A DNA stretch of 64,000 nt from Desulfitobacterium hafniense DCB-2 (GCF_000021925.1 NC_011830.1:5181001-5245000), one strand, 5' to 3'; numbered from the stretch's first letter, positions 26,365 through 35,676 are shown. Notes: generated from the sequence alone by a model not told the origin. Numbers and translations are program-made.

Positions 26365-27747
26365 ATGGATGCCTTGCATAATTTTATCGTCTGGCTGAAC
26401 GACTATCTCTGGGGCCCACCGATGCTTGCTTTGCTTTTTGGCACGCACTTATTCCTTACGTTTCGTACTCGTGGTATTCAAAGGCATATTTTTAAGGGGA
26501 TCAAATTATCTCTTACGAAGGATCCTGATGCCAGCGGCGATGTGAGCCAATTCGGAGCTCTGACCACCGCTCTCGCCGCTACCATCGGAACCGGTAATAT
26601 CGTCGGGGTAGCTACGGCCGTGGCTTTAGGCGGCCCCGGTGCCGTACTTTGGTGCTGGCTCACCGGGGTATTCGGAATTGCCACCAAATATGGGGAGGCC
26701 TTATTGGCGGTGAAATACCGGGTTAAAACCGCTGACGGCACCATGCTGGGCGGCCCTATGTATGCTTTGGAAAGAGGCCTGGGCCAGAAGTGGCTGGCTG
26801 TACTCTTCTGCATCTTTACTTCTATTGCCGCCTTTGGTATTGGCAATATGACTCAGGCTAATTCTATTTCCGGCATGCTGAATTCTCAATTTAACGTCAA
26901 CCCTATCATTACCGGTCTTCTCTTAGCTTCCCTCACTGGAATTGTAATCATCGGCGGAGTGAAGTGGATCGCCCGGGTCTGTGAAAAATTTGTCCCCTTT
27001 ATGGCGATTGCCTATGTCCTTGGTTGTATCATTATCCTGATTATAAACGCCTCCTATGTCTGGCCCGCCATTGTCTTGATCTGTGAATCGGCTTTCACCC
27101 CCACTGCAGCCGGCGGCGGATTCGTCGGTGCCAGTATCATCATGGCCGCCCGTTACGGGATTGCCAGGGGTCTTTTCTCCAATGAATCCGGTTTGGGTTC
27201 CGCCCCCATCGTCGCTGCCGCCGCTCAGACCAGGAATCCTGTCCGTCAGGCTCTCGTCTCGGCCACCGGTACCTTCTGGGATACCGTTGTCGTCTGCTTA
27301 ATGACCGGTCTGGTCGTGGTCAGCAGTGTCCTTAGCAACCCGACCGCCGCCGAAGGGTTAAAAGGCGGTGATTTAACTTCTATGGCTTTTAGCCAGATTC
27401 CAGTAATTGGCCCTATCGTTTTAACCTTCGGGCTTTTGACCTTTGTTTTCTCTACCATCCTGGGCTGGTCTTACTATGGTGAAAGAGCTGTGGAATACCT
27501 CTTTGGCAAAAAAGGCATCCTCCCTTACCGCCTCCTCTGGGTTCTCGCTGTTTTAGCCGGTTCTTTGGTCACTCTGCAATTCGTCTGGGATTTGGCGGAT
27601 GCAATGAACGCTATGATGGCTATTCCCAACCTTGTGGCACTCCTTCTTTTAAGCGGAGTTATTGTCTCGGAAACCAGGAAGTATCTATGGGAAGATCGTC
27701 TGGATGAAGCCTCTGATGAGCCCATCCCCGTCATTCAGAATAAATAA
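26365..27747 (+). CDS. Sodium:alanine/glycine symporter (AgcS family)
   Basis: A 460-residue membrane carrier of the AGCS family, with about eleven hydrophobic segments. The signature region is GALTTALAATIGTGNIVGVATAV, followed by GGPGAVLWCWLTGVFG and GGPMYALERGL, and later NESGLGSAPI. It imports alanine or glycine with sodium. I start at ATG 26365, eight bases after AAAGGAGG; a longer frame begins inside the terminator at 26263 and is not credible. The glycine riboswitch upstream points to glycine as substrate. Glycine betaine breakdown elsewhere in the window could feed this pool, but that is speculation. Confidence 0.93.
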   Translation: MDALHNFIVWLNDYLWGPPMLALLFGTHLFLTFRTRGIQRHIFKGIKLSLTKDPDASGDVSQFGALTTALAATIGTGNIVGVATAVALGGPGAVLWCWLTGVFGIATKYGEALLAVKYRVKTADGTMLGGPMYALERGLGQKWLAVLFCIFTSIAAFGIGNMTQANSISGMLNSQFNVNPIITGLLLASLTGIVIIGGVKWIARVCEKFVPFMAIAYVLGCIIILIINASYVWPAIVLICESAFTPTAAGGGFVGASIIMAARYGIARGLFSNESGLGSAPIVAAAAQTRNPVRQALVSATGTFWDTVVVCLMTGLVVVSSVLSNPTAAEGLKGGDLTSMAFSQIPVIGPIVLTFGLLTFVFSTILGWSYYGERAVEYLFGKKGILPYRLLWVLAVLAGSLVTLQFVWDLADAMNAMMAIPNLVALLLLSGVIVSETRKYLWEDRLDEASDEPIPVIQNK

Positions 27748-27803
27748 GCTCTCGGTGGAGCTCAGTCTGCTCAATGATAGTTTTCGCATAGATGACAAAC
27801 TAC

Positions 27804-27834
27804 GAGACACCTCTCCCTTGCGGAGAGGTGTCTC
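27804..27834. terminator. Hairpin after symporter gene
   Basis: A 13-base perfect stem, GAGACACCTCTCC (27804-27816) with its complement at 27822-27834. No T-run follows on either strand, so it is a weak terminator or a stability hairpin between convergent genes. Confidence 0.6.
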
Positions 27835-27847
27835 TCTGTGCCTTATC

Positions 27848-28222
27848 CTATCCCATAGAACTGGGGAGAATTTCTAGCCAGTAGTTATCCGGATCATTGA
27901 TAAAATAGATCCCCATGGCTTCATTTTCATAACAGATGCAGCCCATTTTTTGATGGTGTTCATGAGCTCCCTGGAAATCATCCACCGTTAAGGCCAGATG
28001 AAACTCATTATCGCCCAGATTATACGGTTCTGTTCTATCCCTTAACCAGGTAAGTTCCAAGGCATGAGCGGTTACCCCATCCCCCAGATAAATAATAATG
28101 AATTCCCCGCTCTCCGGAGCTATACGCCTGACTTCCTTTAACCCTAATGCCTCTTCGTAAAATTTAAGACTTTTCTCCAGGTTCAGCACATTGATATTAT
28201 TGTGTGTAAATTTAAATTTCAT
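27848..28222 (-). CDS. Glyoxalase/VOC-family protein
   Basis: A 124-residue protein of the vicinal-oxygen-chelate fold with two beta-alpha-beta-beta-beta repeats, like lactoylglutathione lyase. Candidate metal ligands are His near 6 (KFTHNNINV), Glu near 56 (HALELTW), His near 74 (EFHLALTV) and Glu near 117 (YWLEILP). ATG 28222 is nine bases after AAGGGG; ATG codons at 28231 and 28228 are alternatives. It is convergent with the symporter gene and is probably a methylglyoxal detoxifier. Confidence 0.85.
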   Translation of the reverse strand: MKFKFTHNNINVLNLEKSLKFYEEALGLKEVRRIAPESGEFIIIYLGDGVTAHALELTWLRDRTEPYNLGDNEFHLALTVDDFQGAHEHHQKMGCICYENEAMGIYFINDPDNYWLEILPSSMG

Positions 28223-28374
28223 GGCCATCATCCCCTTCGTTTATTTTAGACACGCTTTCTTTTCCGAGAATTAATTATCGACGAAACTCTCTATTGTCTT
28301 GCATATTCATCCATATTATAGTAATTTTTTATAGAGAACACAATCTTCCGATCATTTTAGATGAGGTGATTTTT

Positions 28375-29097
28375 ATGAAAGCTCCCCTCGAAAAGCTAGG
28401 ACTTCGTATTGAGTATATTCAGCACAGTGGTTTCATCGTGGAAACCGATAGGGAGTTCCTTGTCTTTGACTATTATCAAGGTCAAGTCCAGTTGCCCAGC
28501 CATAAGCAGATCACTGTTTTTTCCTCCCATGTCCATCCGGATCATTACAATCCTGAAATCTTCCAGTGGCAAACCCACTATCCTAATACTCACTATATCC
28601 TCAGCTCGGATATCCAGGGCCATCCTCAACTGCCTCCAGGCCAGGAGAACCTTACTTTCTTATCCCCTTATGAAGAAGTTCATCAGCATGACCTGACCAT
28701 TAGAACCTATGGGTCTACCGATGCGGGTGTTTCCTTCCTTGTGGAACTGGGCGCAAAGGAAAGGCTCCATCTCTTCCATGCCGGAGACCTTAACTGGTGG
28801 CACTGGCGTGGAGAACCCGAAGCAGATATTCTGTGGGCAGAGAAAATGTTCAAGGAAGAAATCGCCAAACTCAAAGAAGAGCGGATCGATATTGCCTTCT
28901 TCCCTGTGGACCCCCGGCTTGAACAGTCTTCTTGCCTGGGAGCGGAGTATTTTATTCAGGAGATCCATCCCCAAATCCTTGTCCCCATGCATTTTTGGGA
29001 TGATTACCCCTCCATTGGCTCCTTTGTCGAAAAAATGACCGCTTCCCCTACAGCAATCTTAGACATCAAGCAAACCAATCAGTGCTTTGCCCTCTAA
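28375..29097 (+). CDS. Metallo-beta-lactamase-fold hydrolase
   Basis: A 240-residue metallo-hydrolase. The metal motif is seen as SHVHPDHY (about 49-56), with FHAGDLNWW near 136 and VPMHFWDDYPS near 205. Start ATG 28375 follows GAGGTG. The family is close to MBL proteins of unknown substrate (UlaG/YtkL-like). Its end overlaps the convergent RNA-ligase-like gene by four bases. Confidence 0.85.
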   Translation: MKAPLEKLGLRIEYIQHSGFIVETDREFLVFDYYQGQVQLPSHKQITVFSSHVHPDHYNPEIFQWQTHYPNTHYILSSDIQGHPQLPPGQENLTFLSPYEEVHQHDLTIRTYGSTDAGVSFLVELGAKERLHLFHAGDLNWWHWRGEPEADILWAEKMFKEEIAKLKEERIDIAFFPVDPRLEQSSCLGAEYFIQEIHPQILVPMHFWDDYPSIGSFVEKMTASPTAILDIKQTNQCFAL

Positions 29098-29642
29098 GCA
29101 GGGGATGGCGATCCGCTCAGAGGGAATTCACCCAGATACTCAATGGGATCCAAGGATACTATCCCTATGGATTCAATCATCACCTCAATAGAGCGAAAAT
29201 CTTTTAAGATCTCTCCCAGCACCTTAGGAATATCCTCCACAGCCGTTTCCATGGAAAGGGTGCAATGGGGATGCCAGATCTGGGGTTTGTAATAGTCCCA
29301 CCCCTGCTCCTGCCAAGCCGCCAAAGCGGCATGGAGCATTCCATGAACTTGAAACAGATCATGAGTCAAGTTAGGGGTCAAAAAGATGGTTCCTTTATGA
29401 AGAGGGAAAATCCCTACTTGAAGAAATACCAACTCAAAGGAAGGAACGGCTTGAGCCAGAGTCCCCAATATTTCCTGAGCCTTGGTCAAATCCAGATCAT
29501 TATAGATAGCTAAAGTGATATGGGGCCGGCCATTGGTGCAGGACATGCATTTGCCCAGATTCAGGAGAGCTAATGACTCCCATAGCCTCATTATCGATTG
29601 TTCCGCTTCTTCATTGAAGTAGAGATTAATTGCATAGCTCAT
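29094..29642 (-). CDS. 2'-5' RNA ligase/cyclic phosphodiesterase-like protein
   Basis: A 182-residue 2H phosphoesterase with two HxT motifs, HITLAI (about 41-46) and HCTLSM (about 126-131), the pair that defines the family. Such proteins open 2',3'-cyclic phosphates in RNA metabolism. ATG 29642 with GGAGG six bases upstream is preferred to ATG 29657. It stands alone between an MBL gene and a chemoreceptor gene. Confidence 0.85.
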   Translation of the reverse strand: MSYAINLYFNEEAEQSIMRLWESLALLNLGKCMSCTNGRPHITLAIYNDLDLTKAQEILGTLAQAVPSFELVFLQVGIFPLHKGTIFLTPNLTHDLFQVHGMLHAALAAWQEQGWDYYKPQIWHPHCTLSMETAVEDIPKVLGEILKDFRSIEVMIESIGIVSLDPIEYLGEFPLSGSPSPA

Positions 29643-29716
29643 TCCATACCTCCCCATAGATTATTGCTTCCTTCTACTTTAAAACCCCCGCAGGATAATT
29701 GCAAGCCCTGGACAAA

Positions 29717-29753
29717 AAGCCAGATATTCCGCACCCGCGGGAATATCTGGCTT
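29717..29753 (-). terminator. Terminator of the chemoreceptor gene
   Basis: A 14-base perfect stem (29717-29730 with 29740-29753, core CCAGATATTCC), followed on the minus strand by a T5 run. Confidence 0.85.
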
Positions 29754-29778
29754 AACTTCTTTAGTTCTGACTTCTGAA

Positions 29779-31848
29779 TTACACTTTGAACCGTTTGATT
29801 TCTTCTTGTAATCTGCTGACGCTTTCCTTAGCTCTGAGAATCTGCTCTTTAACTTCAGTGGATTTGATGCTTACTTCTGCCGACTGATTGGCAATTTCCG
29901 CCGTGCCGACGGCACCACTGTTGGCAGCTTGGGCTACCCCGCCGATGGCATCGGAAATATTTTGGATAGACACCAGAAGCTGCTCCGTGGTAGCACTGAA
30001 ATCGGCCACCAGCTCATCGACGAAATTGGCATCTTCGCTGTATCGCTCTGCTACATCCAGCATGACTTGATAGTCATTATTGACATCCACAGACATGAAA
30101 GACAGCAGCCCATTGGAGCTTTGGGAGAGGTTATCGACAGCACTGGTTACCTTGGTGGTAACCTCCTGTATTTGCATAACCGCTCCTTTGGATTGTTCGG
30201 CAAGTTTTCTGATTTCCTCTGAGACCACCGAGAATCCTCTGCCGGCTTCACCCGCCCTGGCCGCTTCAATGGCGGCATTCAGGGCCAGCAGGTTGGTTTG
30301 CTCGGTGATCTGCATGATGGCATCTGTCAATAAATCGATTTGACTGACAACCTTGGACTCAACAATCGCCTTTTCCAGCTTGGCCTGGGTCTCGACAAAG
30401 ATATCGGCGGCTTTCTTCTGGGCTGTATGGACATTTTTCTTGGTATCTTCCGCTCTCCGGGTGATTTCCTGGGATGAGACTGCCCCCTGTTGGGATTTGC
30501 CGGCGATCAATTGCACTGCTTTTTCAATTTCCTGGGTCGTTGCCGACATTTCTTCCGATGCTGCCGATGTTTCTTCCGTACTGGCCGCCACATCTCCGGT
30601 AGTAACAGAGATCTCTTCCAGGCTTTTGCTGAGATCCACTACATTATCCATGACAGCATGCACTTTTTCTTCGATAGCCACCGATTCGCTCTTAATACTG
30701 TTGACCAACTGCTTAATCGAATTCTTCATATGATTAATGGCGTTGGTGATAGCCCCCACCTCATCTTTTCTGGCCAGAAACCTTGAGTCGATTTCCTGGG
30801 AAAAGTCCCCGTTTGCCACAAGCTCCAAATACTGAGCCGACTTTTTGATGGGTGTGGTGATTTTATTGGCGGTTATGGTAATCAAAACCGTGGTGAGCAA
30901 CAACATGACAACTGAGACTATGAGCATCATTAAGGCTACGCTGTTTGCCCCCTGGGTTAACTCACTTTCGGACATTAGGGAGGCTAAAATCCAATCTGTT
31001 CCATCAACTTTATGGGGATTAACTATGTATTTTGCTCCGTCAACCATGACATCAAAGGGGGTTAAATCATCAGACCCCAGCTTGTCCAGTCCGGCAATAT
31101 TAATTTCCTCTAATTGTTTAAAATTATTTTCGGGGTTATTTCCATCGGCCAAAATGATTCCTGAAGTGTGAACAATCATAGAATAGCCGGTTTCCCCAGT
31201 CTTCATTGAGCTTAACATATCGCTTATGACAGACTGCTGCACATCAATTCCCAGGGTTCCGACCAACTTACCATCGGCATCTGTAAAGGAGCGAACATTG
31301 CTCGTAATCATGGTATTGGACATGGGATCAAGATAGGGATCTGTTCTGACAATGGCTCCATTGCCGTTTAAGCCGGTTTTATACCAGCCTTTCTCAGGAG
31401 GATAGAACTTCTCCACAGGTATGGGGACTTCCGGCCACTGCAGGTAAGAGCCCTCTTCCGTTCCGAAATAAACATACATTGTCCCCGGATGGGTGGCGGC
31501 ATAATGCTCAAAAATTTCGTAAATTTCCTGCTCCACGCCGCCATTTTGCGAAGGAGTCATTTGCACCTTTTCCAGACTGTTGACGTATGACGTAATATTG
31601 CTCTCCGCCGCTGCCATAACCAGGGGATGAGTGGCCATCATATTGATGTCTCTATCAATCTGATCATAAAACACTTTAATGGCTTGCTCCGCTATTTTCA
31701 TCTGTTCATTTGAGTAATTGATGTAATCTTCTTTCGATTGCTGAGTTACCCCATAACAAGTAATCCCACCAACTATAGCTAAGGCGAGTAAAACAATTAT
31801 GATCGAAATGGTTAAAAATTGGGTTCGAATACTCTTGAATTGCATCAC
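29779..31848 (-). CDS. Methyl-accepting chemotaxis protein with dCache sensor
   Basis: A 689-residue chemoreceptor. It has TM1 at about 13-34, an extracellular double-Cache-type sensor (with ETGYSMIVHTSGIILADGN) to about 310, TM2 at about 315-340, a HAMP domain, and a long signalling coiled coil. The hairpin tip EQTNLLALNAAIEAARAGEAG is intact, followed by RGFSVVSEEIRKLAEQS. The ligand is not known; dCache receptors often sense amino acids or amines, so a link with choline or betaine is possible. No methylation-pentapeptide tail is seen at the C-terminus. Confidence 0.94.
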   Translation of the reverse strand: MMQFKSIRTQFLTISIIIVLLALAIVGGITCYGVTQQSKEDYINYSNEQMKIAEQAIKVFYDQIDRDINMMATHPLVMAAAESNITSYVNSLEKVQMTPSQNGGVEQEIYEIFEHYAATHPGTMYVYFGTEEGSYLQWPEVPIPVEKFYPPEKGWYKTGLNGNGAIVRTDPYLDPMSNTMITSNVRSFTDADGKLVGTLGIDVQQSVISDMLSSMKTGETGYSMIVHTSGIILADGNNPENNFKQLEEINIAGLDKLGSDDLTPFDVMVDGAKYIVNPHKVDGTDWILASLMSESELTQGANSVALMMLIVSVVMLLLTTVLITITANKITTPIKKSAQYLELVANGDFSQEIDSRFLARKDEVGAITNAINHMKNSIKQLVNSIKSESVAIEEKVHAVMDNVVDLSKSLEEISVTTGDVAASTEETSAASEEMSATTQEIEKAVQLIAGKSQQGAVSSQEITRRAEDTKKNVHTAQKKAADIFVETQAKLEKAIVESKVVSQIDLLTDAIMQITEQTNLLALNAAIEAARAGEAGRGFSVVSEEIRKLAEQSKGAVMQIQEVTTKVTSAVDNLSQSSNGLLSFMSVDVNNDYQVMLDVAERYSEDANFVDELVADFSATTEQLLVSIQNISDAIGGVAQAANSGAVGTAEIANQSAEVSIKSTEVKEQILRAKESVSRLQEEIKRFKV

Positions 31849-32226
31849 TTAATCCTCCATATTAAAAATTCCAGCGGTTGCTGGCCTAAGTTAAGGCGAC
31901 GCGCGAACTATTCTGACAGCCGTTACCGTCACACAGGCCCTTGGGATTGCAGCAGCCAACACTTATGCCGGTTGCAAGTCCATGTGAACACTTTCAAAAA
32001 TTATGGTACGGATTTTTCTATCTATACAATGATTGCACTGGATAAACGAAGACATGGAAAAATGTGCCTCAACATCCTTCAAAGGAGGGAGGCACGCTAC
32101 TGATTGGTCAGGGCCTGTTTATACTGGAGTCTATTCGCGCGGCTAGGTGCCTAAGTTCGGCTGATCCTAAAGAATTTTTAATGAATACTGCAGGAAAGGC
32201 TTTTTTCTTCCACTTATAGCTTATGC
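31849..32226. other. 378-base intergenic region upstream of chemoreceptor
   Basis: No gene is supported. On the minus strand, ATTAAGTG of the chemoreceptor start is preceded by GGAGG, and further up lie small inverted repeats (for example TGAC...GTCA around 31915-31930). It is too long for a simple leader and may hold a regulatory RNA, but I could not match it to a c-di-GMP or other known riboswitch. Confidence 0.4.
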
Positions 32227-32553
32227 TTAGTCTTCAAGCACATCGGCAATCATCTGTTCAACCTCATCATCTTCCACATCGCCGGCCATTTTTCCCTTGT
32301 ATTCCCCATCTTTGAAGTAAAGAATCTGGGGAACGCCTTTTAATGAGAATCTTTGGAACAGTGTTTTCTCCTCTTCCACATCAACATAATAAAAGCCAAA
32401 ACTTTCCTCATAATTTAGGCGCAACTCTTCCAATACCGGAGTAACCTTTTGACAGACATGACAGTTTTTCCTTGAAAACATCACTAAGCAAGCTTTTCCC
32501 TCATCGTAAATAAGTTGCTCAAACGTATTGGTATCCAGCTTTTCCAGGGACAT
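32227..32553 (-). CDS. Thioredoxin-like protein
   Basis: A 108-residue thioredoxin-fold protein with redox motif CHVC (about 31-34), cis-proline loop GVPQILYFKDG (73-83), and no signal peptide. The usual WCGPC is replaced, so it may not be a general thioredoxin. It follows the microcompartment operon on the same strand but is separated from it by a terminator-like hairpin. It may use a separate promoter or read-through. A role in protecting or reducing oxygen-sensitive enzymes would fit. Confidence 0.88.
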   Translation of the reverse strand: MSLEKLDTNTFEQLIYDEGKACLVMFSRKNCHVCQKVTPVLEELRLNYEESFGFYYVDVEEEKTLFQRFSLKGVPQILYFKDGEYKGKMAGDVEDDEVEQMIADVLED

Positions 32554-32602
32554 TTTTTACACTCCTCATTTTTTAATTCTTCTGTCACCTTGATTCAAAA
32601 CA

Positions 32603-32644
32603 GACGAAGGTCAAGGTCTCCAAAAGAGAGCGCAGACCTTCGTC
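32603..32644 (-). terminator. Terminator at end of choline microcompartment operon
   Basis: Stem GACGAAGGTC (32603-32612) with GACCTTCGTC (32635-32644). On the minus strand it is followed by TGTTTTG. It lies between the last shell gene and the thioredoxin gene. Confidence 0.7.
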
Positions 32645-32665
32645 CTGCCGGGTTTCTTGCTTGTC

Positions 32666-32953
32666 TTAACCTTCTTTTTTAACAGGGAGGATCATTTCCA
32701 CGTCACTGTGGGGACGGGGAATGACATGGACGGAAATGAGCTCGCCAACCCGCTGAGCGGCAGCAGCACCGGCATCGGTAGCCGCCTTGACAGCGCCTAC
32801 ATCTCCTCTTACCATTACGGTTACCAAACCGCCGCCGACAAATTCGCGGCCGATCAGATATACATTGGCGGCTTTAACCATAGCATCTGCGGCTTCAATA
32901 GCACCTACCAAACCTTTGGTTTCGATTAATCCTAAAGCTTCTGTTTTACTCAT
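32666..32953 (-). CDS. Hexameric BMC shell protein (PduA/EutM type)
   Basis: A 95-residue single-BMC-domain protein, recognisable by ALGLIETKGLVGAIEAADAMVKAA and VTVMVRGDVGAVKAATDAGAAAA, ending in HVIPRPHSDVE. Six copies form a hexagonal tile with a central pore; the pore loop would be EFVGGG. Last gene of the choline microcompartment operon before the terminator. Close relatives occur at 47338, 47655 and in the N-terminus of 35125-35676. Confidence 0.96.
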   Translation of the reverse strand: MSKTEALGLIETKGLVGAIEAADAMVKAANVYLIGREFVGGGLVTVMVRGDVGAVKAATDAGAAAAQRVGELISVHVIPRPHSDVEMILPVKKEG

Positions 32954-32973
32954 GATTGTTTCCTCCTAAAATT

Positions 32974-33627
32974 TCATTTTATGATGGTTATTCTCGAAGT
33001 GGGTGTGAGATCCATCCCATTGGCTTCATCTGTGTCGATATGACACTCAAGCTGGGAGGTGTTATTGGCTCTGATGGCTACATTGGCGTAAGTTCCTCCA
33101 CGCAGCCCGTTTATTTGAATCGTTACCAGCTCTCCATCCCTTACCCCAAAGCGTTGGGCATCCTCTAAGGACATATGAATGTGGCGCTGGGCAACGATAA
33201 CACCTTGGGAAAGAAGAACACTTCCTTTGGGGCCTACAAGGGTCATTCCCGGAGTTCCCTGCAGCTCTCCGGACAGTTTTACAGGGGCTTTGAGACCAAG
33301 CTTGAAACAGTCTGTTCTGAGTATCTCCACCTGGGATTCTCTGCGCTCCGGTCCAAGGATGCGGACATTTTCAATCGCCCCTTTAGGCCCGCAGATCGTC
33401 AGGGTTTCCTTGCAGGCATATTGCCCCGGCTGGGACAAATCCTTGATCCTGGTCAATGAGTATCCCTCACCAAACAAGGTGTTCACATCTGCTTGGGAGA
33501 GATGAATATGCCGGTTGGATATCCCTACAGGTATGGAGCAATCCTCCTGGTGGATATTCGCCCCCTCTTTGACTGCTTCCAGCAGAAGTTCCACTAAAGC
33601 GTCATACTTTCCCACTTTAGCAGTCAC
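32974..33627 (-). CDS. pduL: PduL-type phosphate acyltransferase
   Basis: A 217-residue phosphotransacylase that converts acetyl-CoA and phosphate to acetyl phosphate and CoA. It shows the two PduL zinc-site motifs, SNRHIHLS (about 47-54) and QRHIHMS (148-154), and the short N-terminal helix expected to target it into the shell. It overlaps the preceding dehydrogenase gene by 11 bases. The start is GTG 33627 or the in-frame GTG 33615; the ribosome site AAAGGGG does not settle it. It recycles CoA inside the compartment and yields ATP through acetate kinase outside. Confidence 0.93.
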   Translation of the reverse strand: MTAKVGKYDALVELLLEAVKEGANIHQEDCSIPVGISNRHIHLSQADVNTLFGEGYSLTRIKDLSQPGQYACKETLTICGPKGAIENVRILGPERRESQVEILRTDCFKLGLKAPVKLSGELQGTPGMTLVGPKGSVLLSQGVIVAQRHIHMSLEDAQRFGVRDGELVTIQINGLRGGTYANVAIRANNTSQLECHIDTDEANGMDLTPTSRITIIK

Positions 33628-35104
33628 CCCTTTGTTTCAACAGGGACATGACTTCATTGACCAGAGCCTGAATCCGGTCTTCACTGACAGTGCCGCCGGA
33701 GCCGCCCTGCTGTGCATCCCCGGTTGCATAGGAGGAATTCCCATTCTCTGTGACATCTTTGATTCCATAGGCTACACGTTTAATATTGATCAAGTGCATA
33801 GGGGTTACATTGTCTGAGGTTGCGCTTCCTCCCCAAGTACCGCAGCCTAAGGTAAAGGCGGGCGCCAGTCCTGTACTTACTCCTACACCACCATGGGTGG
33901 ATGCTGTATTGACCAAAATCCTGAAAACGGGTTTCTCTGCAAATTTGATAGCCATTTCCGGGTTTTCCGTATGAATGGAAAGGCTATGGCCTACCCCGCC
34001 GTTATTGAGTAATTTCATGCATAGATCGCAGGCTTCATGCCAGTCTTTGACGGTATAAAAGGCCAGCACCGTGGTCAGCTTTTCATAGGAGAGGGGATAT
34101 TGCTCGCCGACTCCCTGTTGTTCTCCCAGCAGAACTTTGGTTCCCGGGGGAATGGAAATTCCGGCACCGGCTGCGATATCTGCAGCGGATCTCCCCACCA
34201 TTTTAGCATTCATGGCATGGCCCCTGTTAAACAGTTTCCGCCCCACTTGCTCAGTTTCCTCCGGGGTCATGAAGTAGCCGCCCTGACGTTTGAACTCTTC
34301 CATAACCTGGTTGCGAATGCACTCTTCTACCACCACCGATTGCTCAGAAGCACAGATAGTGCCATTGTCGAAGGTTTTGCTGGCAATAATATTTCTGACT
34401 GCTTTGGGAATATCGGCAGTTCTTTCAATATAAGCGGGAACATTGCCCGGGCCTACCCCCAGAGCCGGTTTTCCGGCGCTATAGGCCGCCTTGACCATGG
34501 CCGAACCGCCTGTGGCAATGATCATGGCTACTTCGTCGCATTTCATGAGTTCATTGGTTGCATTCATGGATGGCTTGGAGATGCAGCCGATGATATTGGC
34601 CGGAGCACCGGCCGCCACTGCCGCATCGTTCATCAACTTAGCTGCTTCCAAAGTGCACTTCAAAGCCGAAGGATGGGGTGAGAACACAATTCCGTTACGT
34701 GCTTTAATGGCAATGAGCGATTTGTAGATAGTCGTGGAGGTAGGGTTGGTGGAGGGGACAATCCCCATCAGCAATCCCACCGGTTCCGCAATCTCCATGA
34801 CCTTATTGATCTTGTCTTCCTTAATAACCCCGATGGTCTGCATGGGCTTGATAAATTGATAGAGCTCTGTAGAGGCAAAACGATTCTTAAAAACCTTATC
34901 CTCCACTTTGCCAAACCCTGTTTCTTCCACCGCTAACTTTGCCAGAGCAACAGCATTTTCCTCCGCTACCTTTACCATATTGCGAATGATTTTGTCAATC
35001 TGCTCGCTATTGAATTGTGCCAGTTCAGTCTGGGCTTGTTTGGCCTGACGGGCAAGATTTCTGGTCTCCTGCACAGATTGTAAATCATAATCAAAGTTTA
35101 GCAC
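33617..35104 (-). CDS. CoA-acylating acetaldehyde dehydrogenase (microcompartment type)
   Basis: A 495-residue aldehyde dehydrogenase that oxidises acetaldehyde to acetyl-CoA with NAD and CoA. The catalytic Cys251 is intact in FDNGTICASEQ. NAD-binding and PSTNPTST motifs are present. The C-terminus ends in a Gly/Ser linker and an amphipathic helix (EDRIQALVNEVMSLLK), the usual shell-targeting peptide. Compare the second homologue at 45742, which has lost this cysteine. It overlaps the pduL start. This is the enzyme expected to consume acetaldehyde from CutC. Confidence 0.94.
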   Translation of the reverse strand: MLNFDYDLQSVQETRNLARQAKQAQTELAQFNSEQIDKIIRNMVKVAEENAVALAKLAVEETGFGKVEDKVFKNRFASTELYQFIKPMQTIGVIKEDKINKVMEIAEPVGLLMGIVPSTNPTSTTIYKSLIAIKARNGIVFSPHPSALKCTLEAAKLMNDAAVAAGAPANIIGCISKPSMNATNELMKCDEVAMIIATGGSAMVKAAYSAGKPALGVGPGNVPAYIERTADIPKAVRNIIASKTFDNGTICASEQSVVVEECIRNQVMEEFKRQGGYFMTPEETEQVGRKLFNRGHAMNAKMVGRSAADIAAGAGISIPPGTKVLLGEQQGVGEQYPLSYEKLTTVLAFYTVKDWHEACDLCMKLLNNGGVGHSLSIHTENPEMAIKFAEKPVFRILVNTASTHGGVGVSTGLAPAFTLGCGTWGGSATSDNVTPMHLINIKRVAYGIKDVTENGNSSYATGDAQQGGSGGTVSEDRIQALVNEVMSLLKQRGDC

Positions 35105-35124
35105 TTACGTTCCTCCCTTCACCG

Positions 35125-35676
35125 TCATTCATGTTTTTGGTTGTAATACTCCTTGAGTTGCTGGATAAGATCTTCTTTATTTGCTTTGGATATGGCTCTT
35201 CCTGCTATGGCAAGTCCTTTGTATTCTCTGGCCAGATTGCGGAGTTTTAAGACGGGGAGAGTTTTCAGGGCATCCACGCATGGTTCAAGGCCAAATTCTT
35301 GCACAAAATCATCTATTGTCTGTTTATTGGTTGTTTGATCAAAACCCGGAAGGGCCTTGACTTTTTCCGGTTGCGGCACAGGGGGTGCCTGCTTTGCAGC
35401 GGGGCTGGGGCCGATCATTCCTTCGATTTCCTGATGGGGTCTGGGAATGACATGCTGTGAAACCAGCAGCAAAGGGCTAATCTTCTCCACCGCAGCAGCG
35501 CCTGCTTCCACGGCTGCTTTCACAGCTCCCACATCACCGGTTACCGATATGGTCACCAGACCGCCGCCGACAAAATCCCTTCCCACAAGTTCAACTTGCG
35601 CTGTTTTAAGCATGACATCTGCACATTCGATAGCAGGAAGGAGTCCTCGTGTCTCAATAAGGCCAAGAGCCTGCAT
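35125..35676 (-). CDS. BMC shell protein with C-terminal nucleic-acid-binding-like extension
   Basis: 183 residues. Residues 1-86 form a BMC domain (ALGLIETRGLLPAIECAD, pore FVGGG, HVIPRPHQE). A Pro/Lys linker (87-110) follows, then a C-terminal domain with LRNLAREYKG and SKANKEDLIQQLKEYY, which looks like the Rho-N/SAP helix-extended-helix type that binds DNA or RNA. EutK, in ethanolamine loci, also carries a nucleic-acid-binding-like tail, but of a different fold. The role of such a tail in a shell protein is unknown. It lies between the eutQ-like gene and the dehydrogenase gene. Confidence 0.88.
   Translation of the reverse strand: MQALGLIETRGLLPAIECADVMLKTAQVELVGRDFVGGGLVTISVTGDVGAVKAAVEAGAAAVEKISPLLLVSQHVIPRPHQEIEGMIGPSPAAKQAPPVPQPEKVKALPGFDQTTNKQTIDDFVQEFGLEPCVDALKTLPVLKLRNLAREYKGLAIAGRAISKANKEDLIQQLKEYYNQKHE

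Noticed and set aside
31849..32226. c-di-GMP riboswitch for the chemoreceptor gene
   Set aside because: None of the conserved class I or II blocks could be found on either strand.
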